Assembly: GCA_023432235.1 (NCBI GenBank)
Contig: JAEYUX010000092.1
Location: forward strand, 1 to 32,096
From: Actinomycetes bacterium
GTDB lineage: Bacteria; Actinomycetota; Actinomycetes; Actinomycetales; Demequinaceae
Direction: 5' to 3'
DNA length: 32,096 nucleotides
The translations under genes were made by a program, and so were the position numbers. A model generated the notes under the pieces. The model worked only from the letters and a program-made list of their open reading frames with translations, was not told the DNA's origin and made no database searches. Every line of letters begins with the position of its first letter. Within the stretch, counting starts at the first letter, position 1. This document shows, piece by piece, positions 16,881-25,100 of the stretch.

Positions 16881-18742
16881 GACTCACCTCCGTGCCCGTC
16901 GGCCGCACGCCGTGCCGAATCCTGCTCATAGGCGGTGACGAGTTCCCGGTAGCCCGGGTCGCTATCGACGAGTTCCGCATGCGTGCCCGCTGCTACGACG
17001 GTTCCCCCGCTCACGTGAATGACGCGATCAGCGAGCAGAATCGAGGCCAGCCGGTATGCAATGAGCAACACCGTGGGGCCGTTGCCGTCTGCGCGCAGCG
17101 CCGCGAGAATCTCTTGCTCGACCCCAGGGTCAACGGCAGACGTCGCATCATCAAGGACAAGAACGCGAGGGTTGCGCACGAGCGCCCGGGCGATAGCGAT
17201 GCGTTGCCGCTGACCACCCGAGAGGTTCATTCCCCGCTCATCAAGGTGCGCGTCGAGCGGATCGCCATCGTGCCTCAGACCGCGCACAACGTCGGCCACC
17301 GCGGCCCTTCGCAAGGCCGTCCACACCGCGTCGTCGTCAAAATCTTCACCCAGCGTCACGTTGTCGCGAACCGTTCCCGCGAACACAAAGGACGTTTGCG
17401 GAACGAGAGCGACGTGGCTGCCGAGCGCAGCGACCACCTCGATGTTGTGGTCATCCAAGATGACGTCGCCCTGTGTCGCCCGTGACAACCGTGCGGCGGC
17501 GAGCGCCACCGTCGTCTTTCCGGCGCCCGTTGGCCCAACCAGCGCCGTCACCGTTCCCGGTGGCAGGTCGAGTGAGACGCCCGAGACGATAACAACCGAC
17601 TCGCCATCGCCGTCGTCCGCCGCAACGTCGGCATTGCGGAAGGCCAGTGAAGCGGCGCCCTGTCGCGGCAGCTCGATGTGGCCCGGCTCATCAACCTCCG
17701 TGGCCGCCTCCGCGATGCGGGAAATGCGCTGGAAAGAGACAAGTGCCGACGGCATTTGGCCAAGCACCCACCCGAGCCCGCGGATGGGGACGGCAAGGAG
17801 CGCCAAGAGGTAGATCGCGGACACGACGTCTCCGACGCTCACTGCACCCGCCTGTGCACGGTACGTCCCGACGATCATGATGGCAAGGGCACTCAACGGC
17901 ACCATTGCATCCATGAGCGGCTCGAACCAGCTCGTCACGCTGCCGACGCGCGTATCAGCGTCGCGCAGCGCGTCCACCTTTTCGCGGAAGCGTCGTGACT
18001 CGATGTCCTCCGCCCCGAGCGCCTTCACCACGGTGCCGCCCTCGAAGGACTCGTGAGCGATCGTCGACACTTCTGCCCGGAGTGTCTGGCCGAGATCCCA
18101 CAGCGGGCTAATCACCTTTTCGTACGCGTAGTTCACGATGAGGACTGCAGGCACCACCATCATCGCGGTCAGCGCCATCCAGCCATCCATCGTCACAAGA
18201 CGCCAGCCGGCGGCAATCATCATCGTGAAGGAGCCGACGGTGAAGGCAAGCGGGTGCAAGGGGTTGGTAGCAGTCTCGGAGTCCGACGACATCGCGGAGA
18301 GCGTGCGGCCCGCCGGGTTTGAGCGGTGCCAGCCAAGCGGCAACGACGCAATCGCATCGGCGACGACGGTGCGGTGCCGGGCGCCGACACCGGCCACGGC
18401 GCCGCCTTGCATCGCACGACGCACCGCAATGAGAAGCGCGTTGGCGAGGCCGATCGCAACGAACACTCCGCCCGCGAGCAACACCGCGTGCCGGGGATTC
18501 TGCGTCTGCTCCCCCCACCACCCACGGATCGGCTCGTCGTTGATCGACGGAATGACGACCTCGTCGACGATGAGACCGAGTGCGGAACCGAAGACGACGG
18601 TGAGCACACCAAAGACACCCGCAGCAGCGATAGCGACAGCAAAGCGCCATGGCTCGGTACGAACGGCGTGGCCGAGTAGCTGGAACGTCTTGTGCCCGTA
18701 GGACCCGTTCAGCTGGTACTCAGCCTGAGATGCGGACCTCAC
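16877..18742 (-). CDS. ABC exporter subunit with degenerate ATPase residues
   Basis: The 621-aa half transporter has a membrane domain (about 35-335) and a C-terminal nucleotide-binding domain. Walker A GPTGAGKT is at 403-410 and the signature LSGGQ (507-511) is perfect. The Walker B catalytic glutamate is replaced by Asp532 (LVLDDATSAVD), and the H-loop histidine is Tyr563 (IAYRLAS). Such changes mark the degenerate site of heterodimeric exporters. The GTG start overlaps the hisF stop (GTGA) and the stop overlaps the partner gene. The membrane part has a long loop between the first two helices (about 60-85). Confidence 0.92.
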   Translation of the reverse strand: MRSASQAEYQLNGSYGHKTFQLLGHAVRTEPWRFAVAIAAAGVFGVLTVVFGSALGLIVDEVVIPSINDEPIRGWWGEQTQNPRHAVLLAGGVFVAIGLANALLIAVRRAMQGGAVAGVGARHRTVVADAIASLPLGWHRSNPAGRTLSAMSSDSETATNPLHPLAFTVGSFTMMIAAGWRLVTMDGWMALTAMMVVPAVLIVNYAYEKVISPLWDLGQTLRAEVSTIAHESFEGGTVVKALGAEDIESRRFREKVDALRDADTRVGSVTSWFEPLMDAMVPLSALAIMIVGTYRAQAGAVSVGDVVSAIYLLALLAVPIRGLGWVLGQMPSALVSFQRISRIAEAATEVDEPGHIELPRQGAASLAFRNADVAADDGDGESVVIVSGVSLDLPPGTVTALVGPTGAGKTTVALAAARLSRATQGDVILDDHNIEVVAALGSHVALVPQTSFVFAGTVRDNVTLGEDFDDDAVWTALRRAAVADVVRGLRHDGDPLDAHLDERGMNLSGGQRQRIAIARALVRNPRVLVLDDATSAVDPGVEQEILAALRADGNGPTVLLIAYRLASILLADRVIHVSGGTVVAAGTHAELVDSDPGYRELVTAYEQDSARRAADGHGGES

Positions 18743-19509
18743 CGGACAACGATGCCGGCGGCGCGCATCGCATGCTTCACCTCGCCCACCGTCAACGTGC
18801 CAAAGTGGAACACACTGGCGGCAAGGACAGCATCGGCCCCCGCTTGAGCGGCGGCAACAAAGTCCTCAACACGGCCTGCGCCGCCCGAGGCAATGAGTGG
18901 CACGTTCACCACGTCACGCACTTCCTTGATCATCTCGATATCAAAACCATCGGTGGTGCCATCGGCATCCATCGAGTTGAGCAGGATCTCGCCCGCTCCC
19001 AACTCGGCGCCTTGACGGGCCCATGCAATCGCGTCGATGCCGGTGCCTCGCCGTCCCCCGTGCGTCGTCACTTCGTAGCCCGATGCTGTGACCGCGCCAT
19101 CTTGACAGCGCCGCGCGTCAACCGACAGCACGAGGACTTGGTTGCCAAAGCGTCGGGCAATATCCGTGAGTAACTCCGGCCGCGCGATCGCGGCCGTGTT
19201 GACACTTACTTTATCCGCGCCCGCGCGCAAGAGAGTGTCGACATCGTCGGTGCTTCGGACCCCGCCGCCCACGGTCAATGGCACAAAGACCTGCTCGGCC
19301 GTGCGCCTCACGACATCAAACATCGTGTCGCGGTTATTGGCGGAGGCGCTCACATCGAGGAACGTCACCTCATCGGCGCCCTCCGCGCCATAGCGAGCAG
19401 CGAGTTCGACGGGGTCTCCGGCATCTCGCAGGTTCGCAAAGTTCACGCCCTTCACAACTCGCCCCGCGTCCACGTCGAGGCAAGGAATCACGCGAACGGC
19501 GACCGTCAC
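18739..19509 (-). CDS. hisF: Imidazole glycerol phosphate synthase cyclase subunit
   Basis: The 256-aa TIM barrel uses ammonia from HisH to form imidazole glycerol phosphate and AICAR. The catalytic Asp12 is in IPCLDVDAGRVVKG (8-21), and the second catalytic Asp is in VLSVDARR (about 131). Phosphate loops GGGVR, ASGGAG and AASVFHFG are intact. The GTG start overlaps the stop of the lipoprotein gene as GTGA. hisH, hisA and hisG are not in the window. Its usual neighbour hisI is separated from it by the two exporter genes. Confidence 0.96.
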   Translation of the reverse strand: MTVAVRVIPCLDVDAGRVVKGVNFANLRDAGDPVELAARYGAEGADEVTFLDVSASANNRDTMFDVVRRTAEQVFVPLTVGGGVRSTDDVDTLLRAGADKVSVNTAAIARPELLTDIARRFGNQVLVLSVDARRCQDGAVTASGYEVTTHGGRRGTGIDAIAWARQGAELGAGEILLNSMDADGTTDGFDIEMIKEVRDVVNVPLIASGGAGRVEDFVAAAQAGADAVLAASVFHFGTLTVGEVKHAMRAAGIVVR

Positions 19510-20501
19510 GGTGCCACCTCCGGCGTCGGGGATCCGCTCGCCGGGTCGGCGCTTGGATCCGGTAGATCGAGGACGTCGTCCGCGGTGCCGGAGACGTCAT
19601 TCCACACGTCGAGGATGTCGACGATGTAGATGAGGGTGCCTTCGCCCGGATATGCCCACGCTTCGGGCGCGATGATGAGCACTCGCGAGCCGGTGGTCTG
19701 GTCGACGAGTCCCTCGTCCCACGCACGCGGAAGCCTGCCGACGCCGATCTGCCCTTCAAACGGGCGACGCTCCGGCGGCCAGCTCGACTGGCGAACATCG
19801 CCGATTTCCCACGTCTTGTCACCTTTTTGCCCCGCGGCGCTGTACACCGTCTTGAACTGCGCGACGACATACGACCCAGGGAGAACCTGCGGCCCATTTC
19901 CCTGAATCAACGTGGACACGGTGAGTTCTTTAGGCAACACGGTTGCCTCGTCAAGGTTCACCACTGGCTCGCCGCTGTCAAGCGTCGTCACACGCGGCAA
20001 ATCGGGGTTGAGGGTGAGCGGCTCGCCTACAGCGCGATCCGACAGCACATCGATGACAACGGCGATCGCGGGCTCGTCCTCGAACTCCCCAGCAGGAAGC
20101 GCGACCGACAGCACCCGTGTTCCCACGCGAGCGTTGAGCAAGATCGAGTACAGGCTGTCACCAAGAAGTTCCGGGGCGAGAATCGTGGACTCCGGGAGGC
20201 CGTCATACGTGTTCTTCAAGACGTCGCCAGTGTCGATTGACTTCACGTAGATGTCGAGCAAGAGCGGCTGTCCGTCCTGCAACGCGAGGCCTTCGCCTTG
20301 CCACAGCACTTCACTTTGAGACTTAGTGAATTCCGTGCCTTCCGGCCACGTGAGCGTTGGTGCAAGAGTGTCGGACACTCCTACTTCGATCACCGAAATA
20401 TCGCCGGCAACGGCTGAGGGGCTCACGCCCGAGTCCGATGCGCCCGTACACCCGGTCAGCATGAGAGCGAGCGCTGTTAGCGCACCAACGACAAGTCTCA
20501 T
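19506..20501 (-). CDS. FKBP-type peptidyl-prolyl isomerase lipoprotein
   Basis: This 331-aa protein begins with a lipoprotein signal peptide: MRLVVGALTALALM followed by lipobox LTGC, with Cys18 as lipidation site. A first, poorly conserved FKBP-like region (about 35-155) precedes a better one (198-300). The latter has LIQGNGPQVLPGSYVV, WDEGL (261-265), GSRVLII and the AYPGEGTLIYIVDIL end. Several canonical FKBP residues are changed, so isomerase activity is uncertain; a chaperone role outside the membrane is possible. The ATG at 20501 was chosen over an upstream in-frame start because it gives an N-terminal signal peptide and has AGGGAG 6-7 nt before it. Such genes commonly follow pafA in Micrococcales. 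Confidence 0.85.
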   Translation of the reverse strand: MRLVVGALTALALMLTGCTGASDSGVSPSAVAGDISVIEVGVSDTLAPTLTWPEGTEFTKSQSEVLWQGEGLALQDGQPLLLDIYVKSIDTGDVLKNTYDGLPESTILAPELLGDSLYSILLNARVGTRVLSVALPAGEFEDEPAIAVVIDVLSDRAVGEPLTLNPDLPRVTTLDSGEPVVNLDEATVLPKELTVSTLIQGNGPQVLPGSYVVAQFKTVYSAAGQKGDKTWEIGDVRQSSWPPERRPFEGQIGVGRLPRAWDEGLVDQTTGSRVLIIAPEAWAYPGEGTLIYIVDILDVWNDVSGTADDVLDLPDPSADPASGSPTPEVAP

Positions 20502-20539
20502 GCCAACTCCCTGATCCCGGCTCAGTGTACGGATCGAAT

Positions 20540-21946
20540 TCACTCACTCATGGCCGCGATGAGAACGTCAACGCGCTCGTCGACGTTCCTGAACGGGTCT
20601 TTGAGCAGAATCGTCTTCGGGTCGGCACCCGACACCTTCAGGTGGACCCAGTCGACGGTGTAGTCCTGGCCAGAGGCGAGCGCTTCGCGGACAAAGCGAC
20701 CCCGCAGCGCCGCCCTTGTTGACGCGGGAGGCTCGGTCTTTGCCTGCTCGATTGCAGCGTCGTCAACAATCCTCCGCACAAGTCCATCCGCCTGGAGGCG
20801 GTTGAACAGCCCGCGATTGGGTGAGATGTCGTGAAACGCCATTTCCAGTCGCGCCAGGCGAGGGTCATCGAGAGCGCAACCCAAGCGCTCGCGGTACCGC
20901 TCGATGAGACGCAGCTTGATGGCCCATTCCAACTCCGTGTCGACGGCAGCGGGGTTCTGATCGCGGACCGCTGCAATGCCGCGTCCCCACAAATCGATAA
21001 TCTGCTCCACCTCGTCGGACGGTTCGATAGCGCCACCGATGTTCGCCCTCACGGCGTCGAGGCACGCCTCCTGAATATCGGCCGCCGTGAGGTGGCGTCC
21101 GTCAGCGAGCTCGACCGTTGCCGTACCGGTGATGTCGTGGGCGATTGTGCGGATCGCGTTCATCTCGTTGGCAAGCGCAAGTTCGGGGAGCGGAATGCGG
21201 GCCTCCATGAGGCGCAACAAGAGGTCGGTCGAGCCCACCTTGAGGAAAGTGGTCGGCTCCGCCATCGTCGAATCGCCCACGATCACATGCATGCGGCGGT
21301 ACAGATCAGCATGTGCGTGGGGCTCGTCACGCGTGTTGATCATGGGGCGCGAGCGTGTGGTCGCCGAGCTCATTCCCTCCCACATGTGGTCTGCACGCGG
21401 AGAAAAGCTGTAGTGGGCGCCTTGCGGCGTGCGCGTAATGCAGCCTGATCCGGTGACGATCTGGCGGCTCACGAGGAACGGCAGCAAGACGGCGGCAAAA
21501 GCCTTGAAGTCAGCACGCCGACGCACGAGGTAGTTCTCGTGGCAGCCATAGCTATTACCAGCGGAGTCGGTGTTGTTCTTGTACAGGTAGATCGTGCCTT
21601 CGAGACCAGCCGACGCGAGCCGTCGCTCCCCCGCCTCGACGAGGTCGTGGACGATCCGCTCCCCCGCCTTGTCGTGCTCAATGAGTTGAGTGACCGAGTC
21701 ACACTCGGCGGTCGCATACTCGGGATGTGCGCCAACGTCGATGTAAAGACGCGAGCCGTTGGTGAGGAAGACGTTTGACGAACGGCCCCATTCGACCACG
21801 GAATGAAAGAGGTGCCCTGCCACTTCTTCGGGGGTCACCGAACGTGCATTGGGTGCATCAAAATGCAGGCCGAACTCTGTCTCTAGGCCCAACACTCGCC
21901 GTGCCGGATCGACATCGAGCGGCGCGGGAACGTCGCCAAACATCAT
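20540..21946 (-). CDS. pafA: Pup-protein ligase PafA
   Basis: The 468-aa ligase uses ATP to phosphorylate the C-terminal glutamate of Pup and then joins it to substrate lysines by an isopeptide bond. The glutamine synthetase-like fold is recognised by GLETEFGL (20-27), the catalytic Asp70 in NGSRLYIDVGAHPEY, the LYKNNTDSAGNSYGCHENYL segment, NTRDEPHA, and the LKVSGADPKT motif of the C-terminal domain. The N terminus is somewhat longer than in mycobacterial PafA. The two adjacent ATGs (21946, 21943) lack a clear Shine-Dalgarno site. It lies 6 bp after pup, where many actinobacteria have prcB and prcA. Confidence 0.95.
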   Translation of the reverse strand: MMFGDVPAPLDVDPARRVLGLETEFGLHFDAPNARSVTPEEVAGHLFHSVVEWGRSSNVFLTNGSRLYIDVGAHPEYATAECDSVTQLIEHDKAGERIVHDLVEAGERRLASAGLEGTIYLYKNNTDSAGNSYGCHENYLVRRRADFKAFAAVLLPFLVSRQIVTGSGCITRTPQGAHYSFSPRADHMWEGMSSATTRSRPMINTRDEPHAHADLYRRMHVIVGDSTMAEPTTFLKVGSTDLLLRLMEARIPLPELALANEMNAIRTIAHDITGTATVELADGRHLTAADIQEACLDAVRANIGGAIEPSDEVEQIIDLWGRGIAAVRDQNPAAVDTELEWAIKLRLIERYRERLGCALDDPRLARLEMAFHDISPNRGLFNRLQADGLVRRIVDDAAIEQAKTEPPASTRAALRGRFVREALASGQDYTVDWVHLKVSGADPKTILLKDPFRNVDERVDVLIAAMSE

Positions 21947-21952
21947 GAGCGG

Positions 21953-22138
21953 TTACTGACCGCCCTTTTGCACAAAGGAGCGGACAAACTGGCTCGCGTT
22001 GGTCTGAATGGTGTCGTCGATCTCGTCGAGCAGCGCATCAAGAGCGTCCGTGCTGGCCTGGGCGGCTGGGGCTGCGGGCGCGTCCGGTGCTGGCAGGTCG
22101 TCCTCGAAAGATGACGAGGAAGAAGTGGTCTGAGGCAT
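21953..22138 (-). CDS. pup: Prokaryotic ubiquitin-like protein Pup
   Basis: The 61-aa tag protein is largely disordered: an N-terminal Ser run, then an Ala/Pro-rich acidic part. It has the ARC-binding helical region (DALDALLDEIDDTI, 31-44) and ends in FVQKGGQ. The terminal Gln must be deamidated to Glu by Dop before ligation. Phe replaces the Tyr usually found before VQKGG. The gene starts 9 bp after the dop stop and is followed directly by pafA. The codon-usage context and order dop-pup-pafA make the identification secure despite its small size. Confidence 0.97.
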   Translation of the reverse strand: MPQTTSSSSSFEDDLPAPDAPAAPAAQASTDALDALLDEIDDTIQTNASQFVRSFVQKGGQ

Positions 22139-22147
22139 GCGCCTAGC

Positions 22148-23692
22148 CTAGTCGCGAGCGGGCGGGGCCGCAGGCGCCTCCGCAAGCAAGGTATCGAGCA
22201 AGTGTTGGCTCGTGGTGAGCGGATCAGGCAGTGACACCACTTCGAGATGGCCGTGTTCGGCGTCTCGATCGATAACGATCGTCGACCAACTCGCGGCGTC
22301 AACCACATCGGGTCGAGTTGCCACCATGCGGCCACGCAACCATGCCCGCGTATCCGCAGGAGGCCTCAGCATCGCGTCGGCGACCTCCTCCTCTGTCGTG
22401 ACACGCTCGACGGCACCGCTCGCGGTAAGACGGGCTGCGAGACCGGTACCGAGTTCACTCCATTGGAGATCTGCCGCCTTCAAGCGGTCGTCGTCCCACG
22501 CTGGCAGTTCGCGGCTTCCATCAGGGTGAACGACGGCCCATCTCTCCCGCATACGCCCGAGTAGCTGGAGCTTTGCGACCCACTCGACGTCACGAGCCGC
22601 CTCAAATGGGTCGCGCCCCAGAGCGTCGAGCACTCGTTCCCAGCGCTCGATGACCCCTGAATCGGCCGTGTTCGTCACGTAATCACGGGCAATCGTCACC
22701 AAGGCGCGCTGAATCTCGAGGGCTGTCGCCTTCTCGCCAGACGCGAGCGTTAACTGGTGACGCAGGGTGAGGTCGTGAGAGACGGCAGCAACCTCGGCAA
22801 CGGGTTCTGCGAGCGCAAGGGCGTCGAGACGCTCGTCGCCCGCCTCAATTGCCGCAAGAACGAGAGACGTACTCCCCACCTTGAGGTAGGTCGGGACCTC
22901 AAAGCAGTTCGCGTCTCCCAAGATGATGTGAAGGCGGCGCCACTTGCGCCTGTCGGCGTGTGGCTCGTCGCGCGTATTGACGATGGGCCTGCGCAGGGTG
23001 GTCTCGAGCCCCACCTCGGTCTCGATGTAGTCGGCACGCTGAGAAAGCTGGAATCCGACGGTGTCGCCGTAAGCGCCGAGGCCCACGCGTCCCGCACCCG
23101 TCACCACTTGCCGCGTCACGAGGTGAGCGGTGAGGCGGCCCGCGAGCACCTCGAACGGCACGTCGCGATTGACGAGGTAGTTCTCGTGCGTCCCGTAGGA
23201 GGCACCCTTTCCATCAACGTTGTTCTTATACAGCGCAACGTTGCCGTCGCGGCGGAAGACCTCCGCTGCGGCAAGAGCGATGCGGTCCCCTGCCACGTCC
23301 CACACCACTGCGTCGTGAGCGTTCGTCACTTCAGGCCCCGAATACTCGGGGTGAGCGTGGTCGACGTAAAAGCGAGCACCGTTGGGCAACACCGCATTGA
23401 GGTGCGCGGGGTCTTCCCAAGAGCCACGGCGGCGGCGCAACGTGACGCCGCGATTGGCCTCTGAGTATTCGGGGCTATCAGTGAGGAGGTCTGCCGTTGC
23501 ATAGCGCCGGTCCCGCCGCATGCCGCGCAGGTCCATGAGCGGATCTTCGCCGCCGTAGTCCCATCTCGTCGTGCTGTCGGCCGCCCATTCACGGCAGGCC
23601 GCAACAAGCAGAGACGACAGGAGGATGGGGTTGGCACGCGGATCAGCCGGGTCTGTGATCCCGTACTCGGTCTCGATTCCAACAACACGCAT
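22148..23692 (-). CDS. dop: Pup deamidase/depupylase Dop
   Basis: This 514-aa PafA homologue deamidates the C-terminal Gln of Pup and removes Pup from conjugates. The start VVGIETEYGIT (3-13) and catalytic Asp111 in NGARFYVDHAHPEYS are clear. It has the Dop-specific loop region after WDYGGEDPL (44-52), which PafA lacks. The loop segment before Asp111 looks longer than in mycobacterial Dop. LYKNNVDGKGASYGTHENYL and NTRDEPHADRRKWRRLH follow. Its ATG overlaps the arc stop by one base (TGATG). With Pup ending in Gln, Dop activity is needed for any pupylation here. Confidence 0.96.
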   Translation of the reverse strand: MRVVGIETEYGITDPADPRANPILLSSLLVAACREWAADSTTRWDYGGEDPLMDLRGMRRDRRYATADLLTDSPEYSEANRGVTLRRRRGSWEDPAHLNAVLPNGARFYVDHAHPEYSGPEVTNAHDAVVWDVAGDRIALAAAEVFRRDGNVALYKNNVDGKGASYGTHENYLVNRDVPFEVLAGRLTAHLVTRQVVTGAGRVGLGAYGDTVGFQLSQRADYIETEVGLETTLRRPIVNTRDEPHADRRKWRRLHIILGDANCFEVPTYLKVGSTSLVLAAIEAGDERLDALALAEPVAEVAAVSHDLTLRHQLTLASGEKATALEIQRALVTIARDYVTNTADSGVIERWERVLDALGRDPFEAARDVEWVAKLQLLGRMRERWAVVHPDGSRELPAWDDDRLKAADLQWSELGTGLAARLTASGAVERVTTEEEVADAMLRPPADTRAWLRGRMVATRPDVVDAASWSTIVIDRDAEHGHLEVVSLPDPLTTSQHLLDTLLAEAPAAPPARD

Positions 23693-25098
23693 CAGTATTC
23701 GCCGACCTCCCGAGCGGCGACCGCGCGGGCCTCGGTGAGTTCTTGAGTCGCAGCCGCTTGGAGGTGGCTCGTCGAGATGCCTCGCGAACCGCCACCAATG
23801 ACGTGCTTGATCGCACGGGTCTTGGCACGGTCAACCACGTTGCGCAAGAGCGCTCCCGACATGAAGTTCGCACCATCGCCTTCCCCAAAGAGGGTTTCAA
23901 CCGTGGCGGAGATCATCGCGGCAACTGCGGCATCACGATCACCACCGTGTGCGGCCAACTCTTCGTCGGCAAGCGGCAAAGTGGGCGTGAGGTACTTGCC
24001 CAAGATGTCGCGTGACGCTGCCCGATCGGGACGCGACACCTCGATCTTCACATCCAAGCGTCCGGGGCGCAAGATTGCCGGGTCGATCATGTCTTCGCGG
24101 TTGGACGCGCCGATCACAATGACGTTCGACAACGACTCGACGCCATCGAGTTCCGTCAGCAGCTGCGGCACGATCGTCGTCTCCATGTCCGAGCTGACAC
24201 CCGAGCCACGTGCACGGAACAGCGCGTCCATCTCGTCGAAGAACACGACAACAGGCGCACCTGTGTGCGCGTTGGCGCGGGCCCGCTCAAAGATGGTCCG
24301 GATGTAGCGCTCGGTCTCGCCCACGTACTTGTTGAGCAGTTCAGGTCCCTTGACCGACAGGAAGTAACTCCTGTCAGCGCCCGTCGCTTGGCCAAGAGAG
24401 TGCGCAACGGCTTTAGCGATGAGGGTCTTGCCACATCCAGGGGGCCCGTAGAGGAGCAGCCCACGCGGGGGCTGCAAGGCGTGCTCGACATACAACTCTG
24501 GGTGCCGAATAGGAAGCTCAATGGCGTCGCGAATGCGCTCAATCTGTCCCTGGAGACCACCAATCGCGTCAAAGTCAACGTCAGGGATCTCTTCGAGGAG
24601 CAACGCCTCAACACCCGAGCGATCAATGCGCTCTGACGCAAAGCCCGTACGCGGGTCGATGATGACCGTGTCGCCCTCGTGAACACGCTCGCGCGCGTTT
24701 CCGCCAATGAGGATTGCCACTCGCTCGTCCTCGCCGCGAGCAACAACAAGCACGCGCTCGTCATCGATCACTTCACGCACGATCGCGGCTTGTCCCGCGC
24801 GCTCCGGTTGAGCGGTGTCGACGATCACGCTCATCGCGTTAAGAAGGACCTCATCACCGGCCTTGAGATCCGTTCCCACCGATGGCAACACGGCAACGCG
24901 CATCCGGCGGCCATTCGTCACGATGTCGGCATACTTCCCGGCCCACTGGACAAAGGTTGCGAAGGACTGGGGCGGCGCCGACGCTTCAGCCAACTTGGTG
25001 CGCATCTCGCCGAGGGAGTCGCGCGCCTGCTCGAGGAGCCGTGCAAGCTCCTGATTGCGCTTTTCGAGCGCCGCGATCGTGTCGAGGGCGTCGGCCAT
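23692..25098 (-). CDS. arc: Proteasome-type AAA ATPase ARC (Mpa), shortened C terminus
   Basis: The 468-aa protein has an N-terminal coiled coil (about 5-40), tandem OB domains (about 45-165) and an AAA module: Walker A GPPGCGKT (218-225), Walker B FFDE (286-289), pore-loop KYVGE (257-261) and arginine-finger region LRPGRLD. It should be a hexameric unfoldase that pulls in Pup-tagged proteins. It stops at VGEY, soon after ISTSHLQAAA. Mycobacterial Mpa (609 aa) continues with a beta-grasp domain and ends GQYL, which opens the 20S gate; both are missing. The ATG at 25098 is preferred over the GTG at 25104 because AGAGGAG lies 5 nt before it. It is coupled to trmI upstream and dop downstream. 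Confidence 0.93.
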   Translation of the reverse strand: MADALDTIAALEKRNQELARLLEQARDSLGEMRTKLAEASAPPQSFATFVQWAGKYADIVTNGRRMRVAVLPSVGTDLKAGDEVLLNAMSVIVDTAQPERAGQAAIVREVIDDERVLVVARGEDERVAILIGGNARERVHEGDTVIIDPRTGFASERIDRSGVEALLLEEIPDVDFDAIGGLQGQIERIRDAIELPIRHPELYVEHALQPPRGLLLYGPPGCGKTLIAKAVAHSLGQATGADRSYFLSVKGPELLNKYVGETERYIRTIFERARANAHTGAPVVVFFDEMDALFRARGSGVSSDMETTIVPQLLTELDGVESLSNVIVIGASNREDMIDPAILRPGRLDVKIEVSRPDRAASRDILGKYLTPTLPLADEELAAHGGDRDAAVAAMISATVETLFGEGDGANFMSGALLRNVVDRAKTRAIKHVIGGGSRGISTSHLQAAATQELTEARAVAAREVGEY

Positions 25099-25100
25099 CG

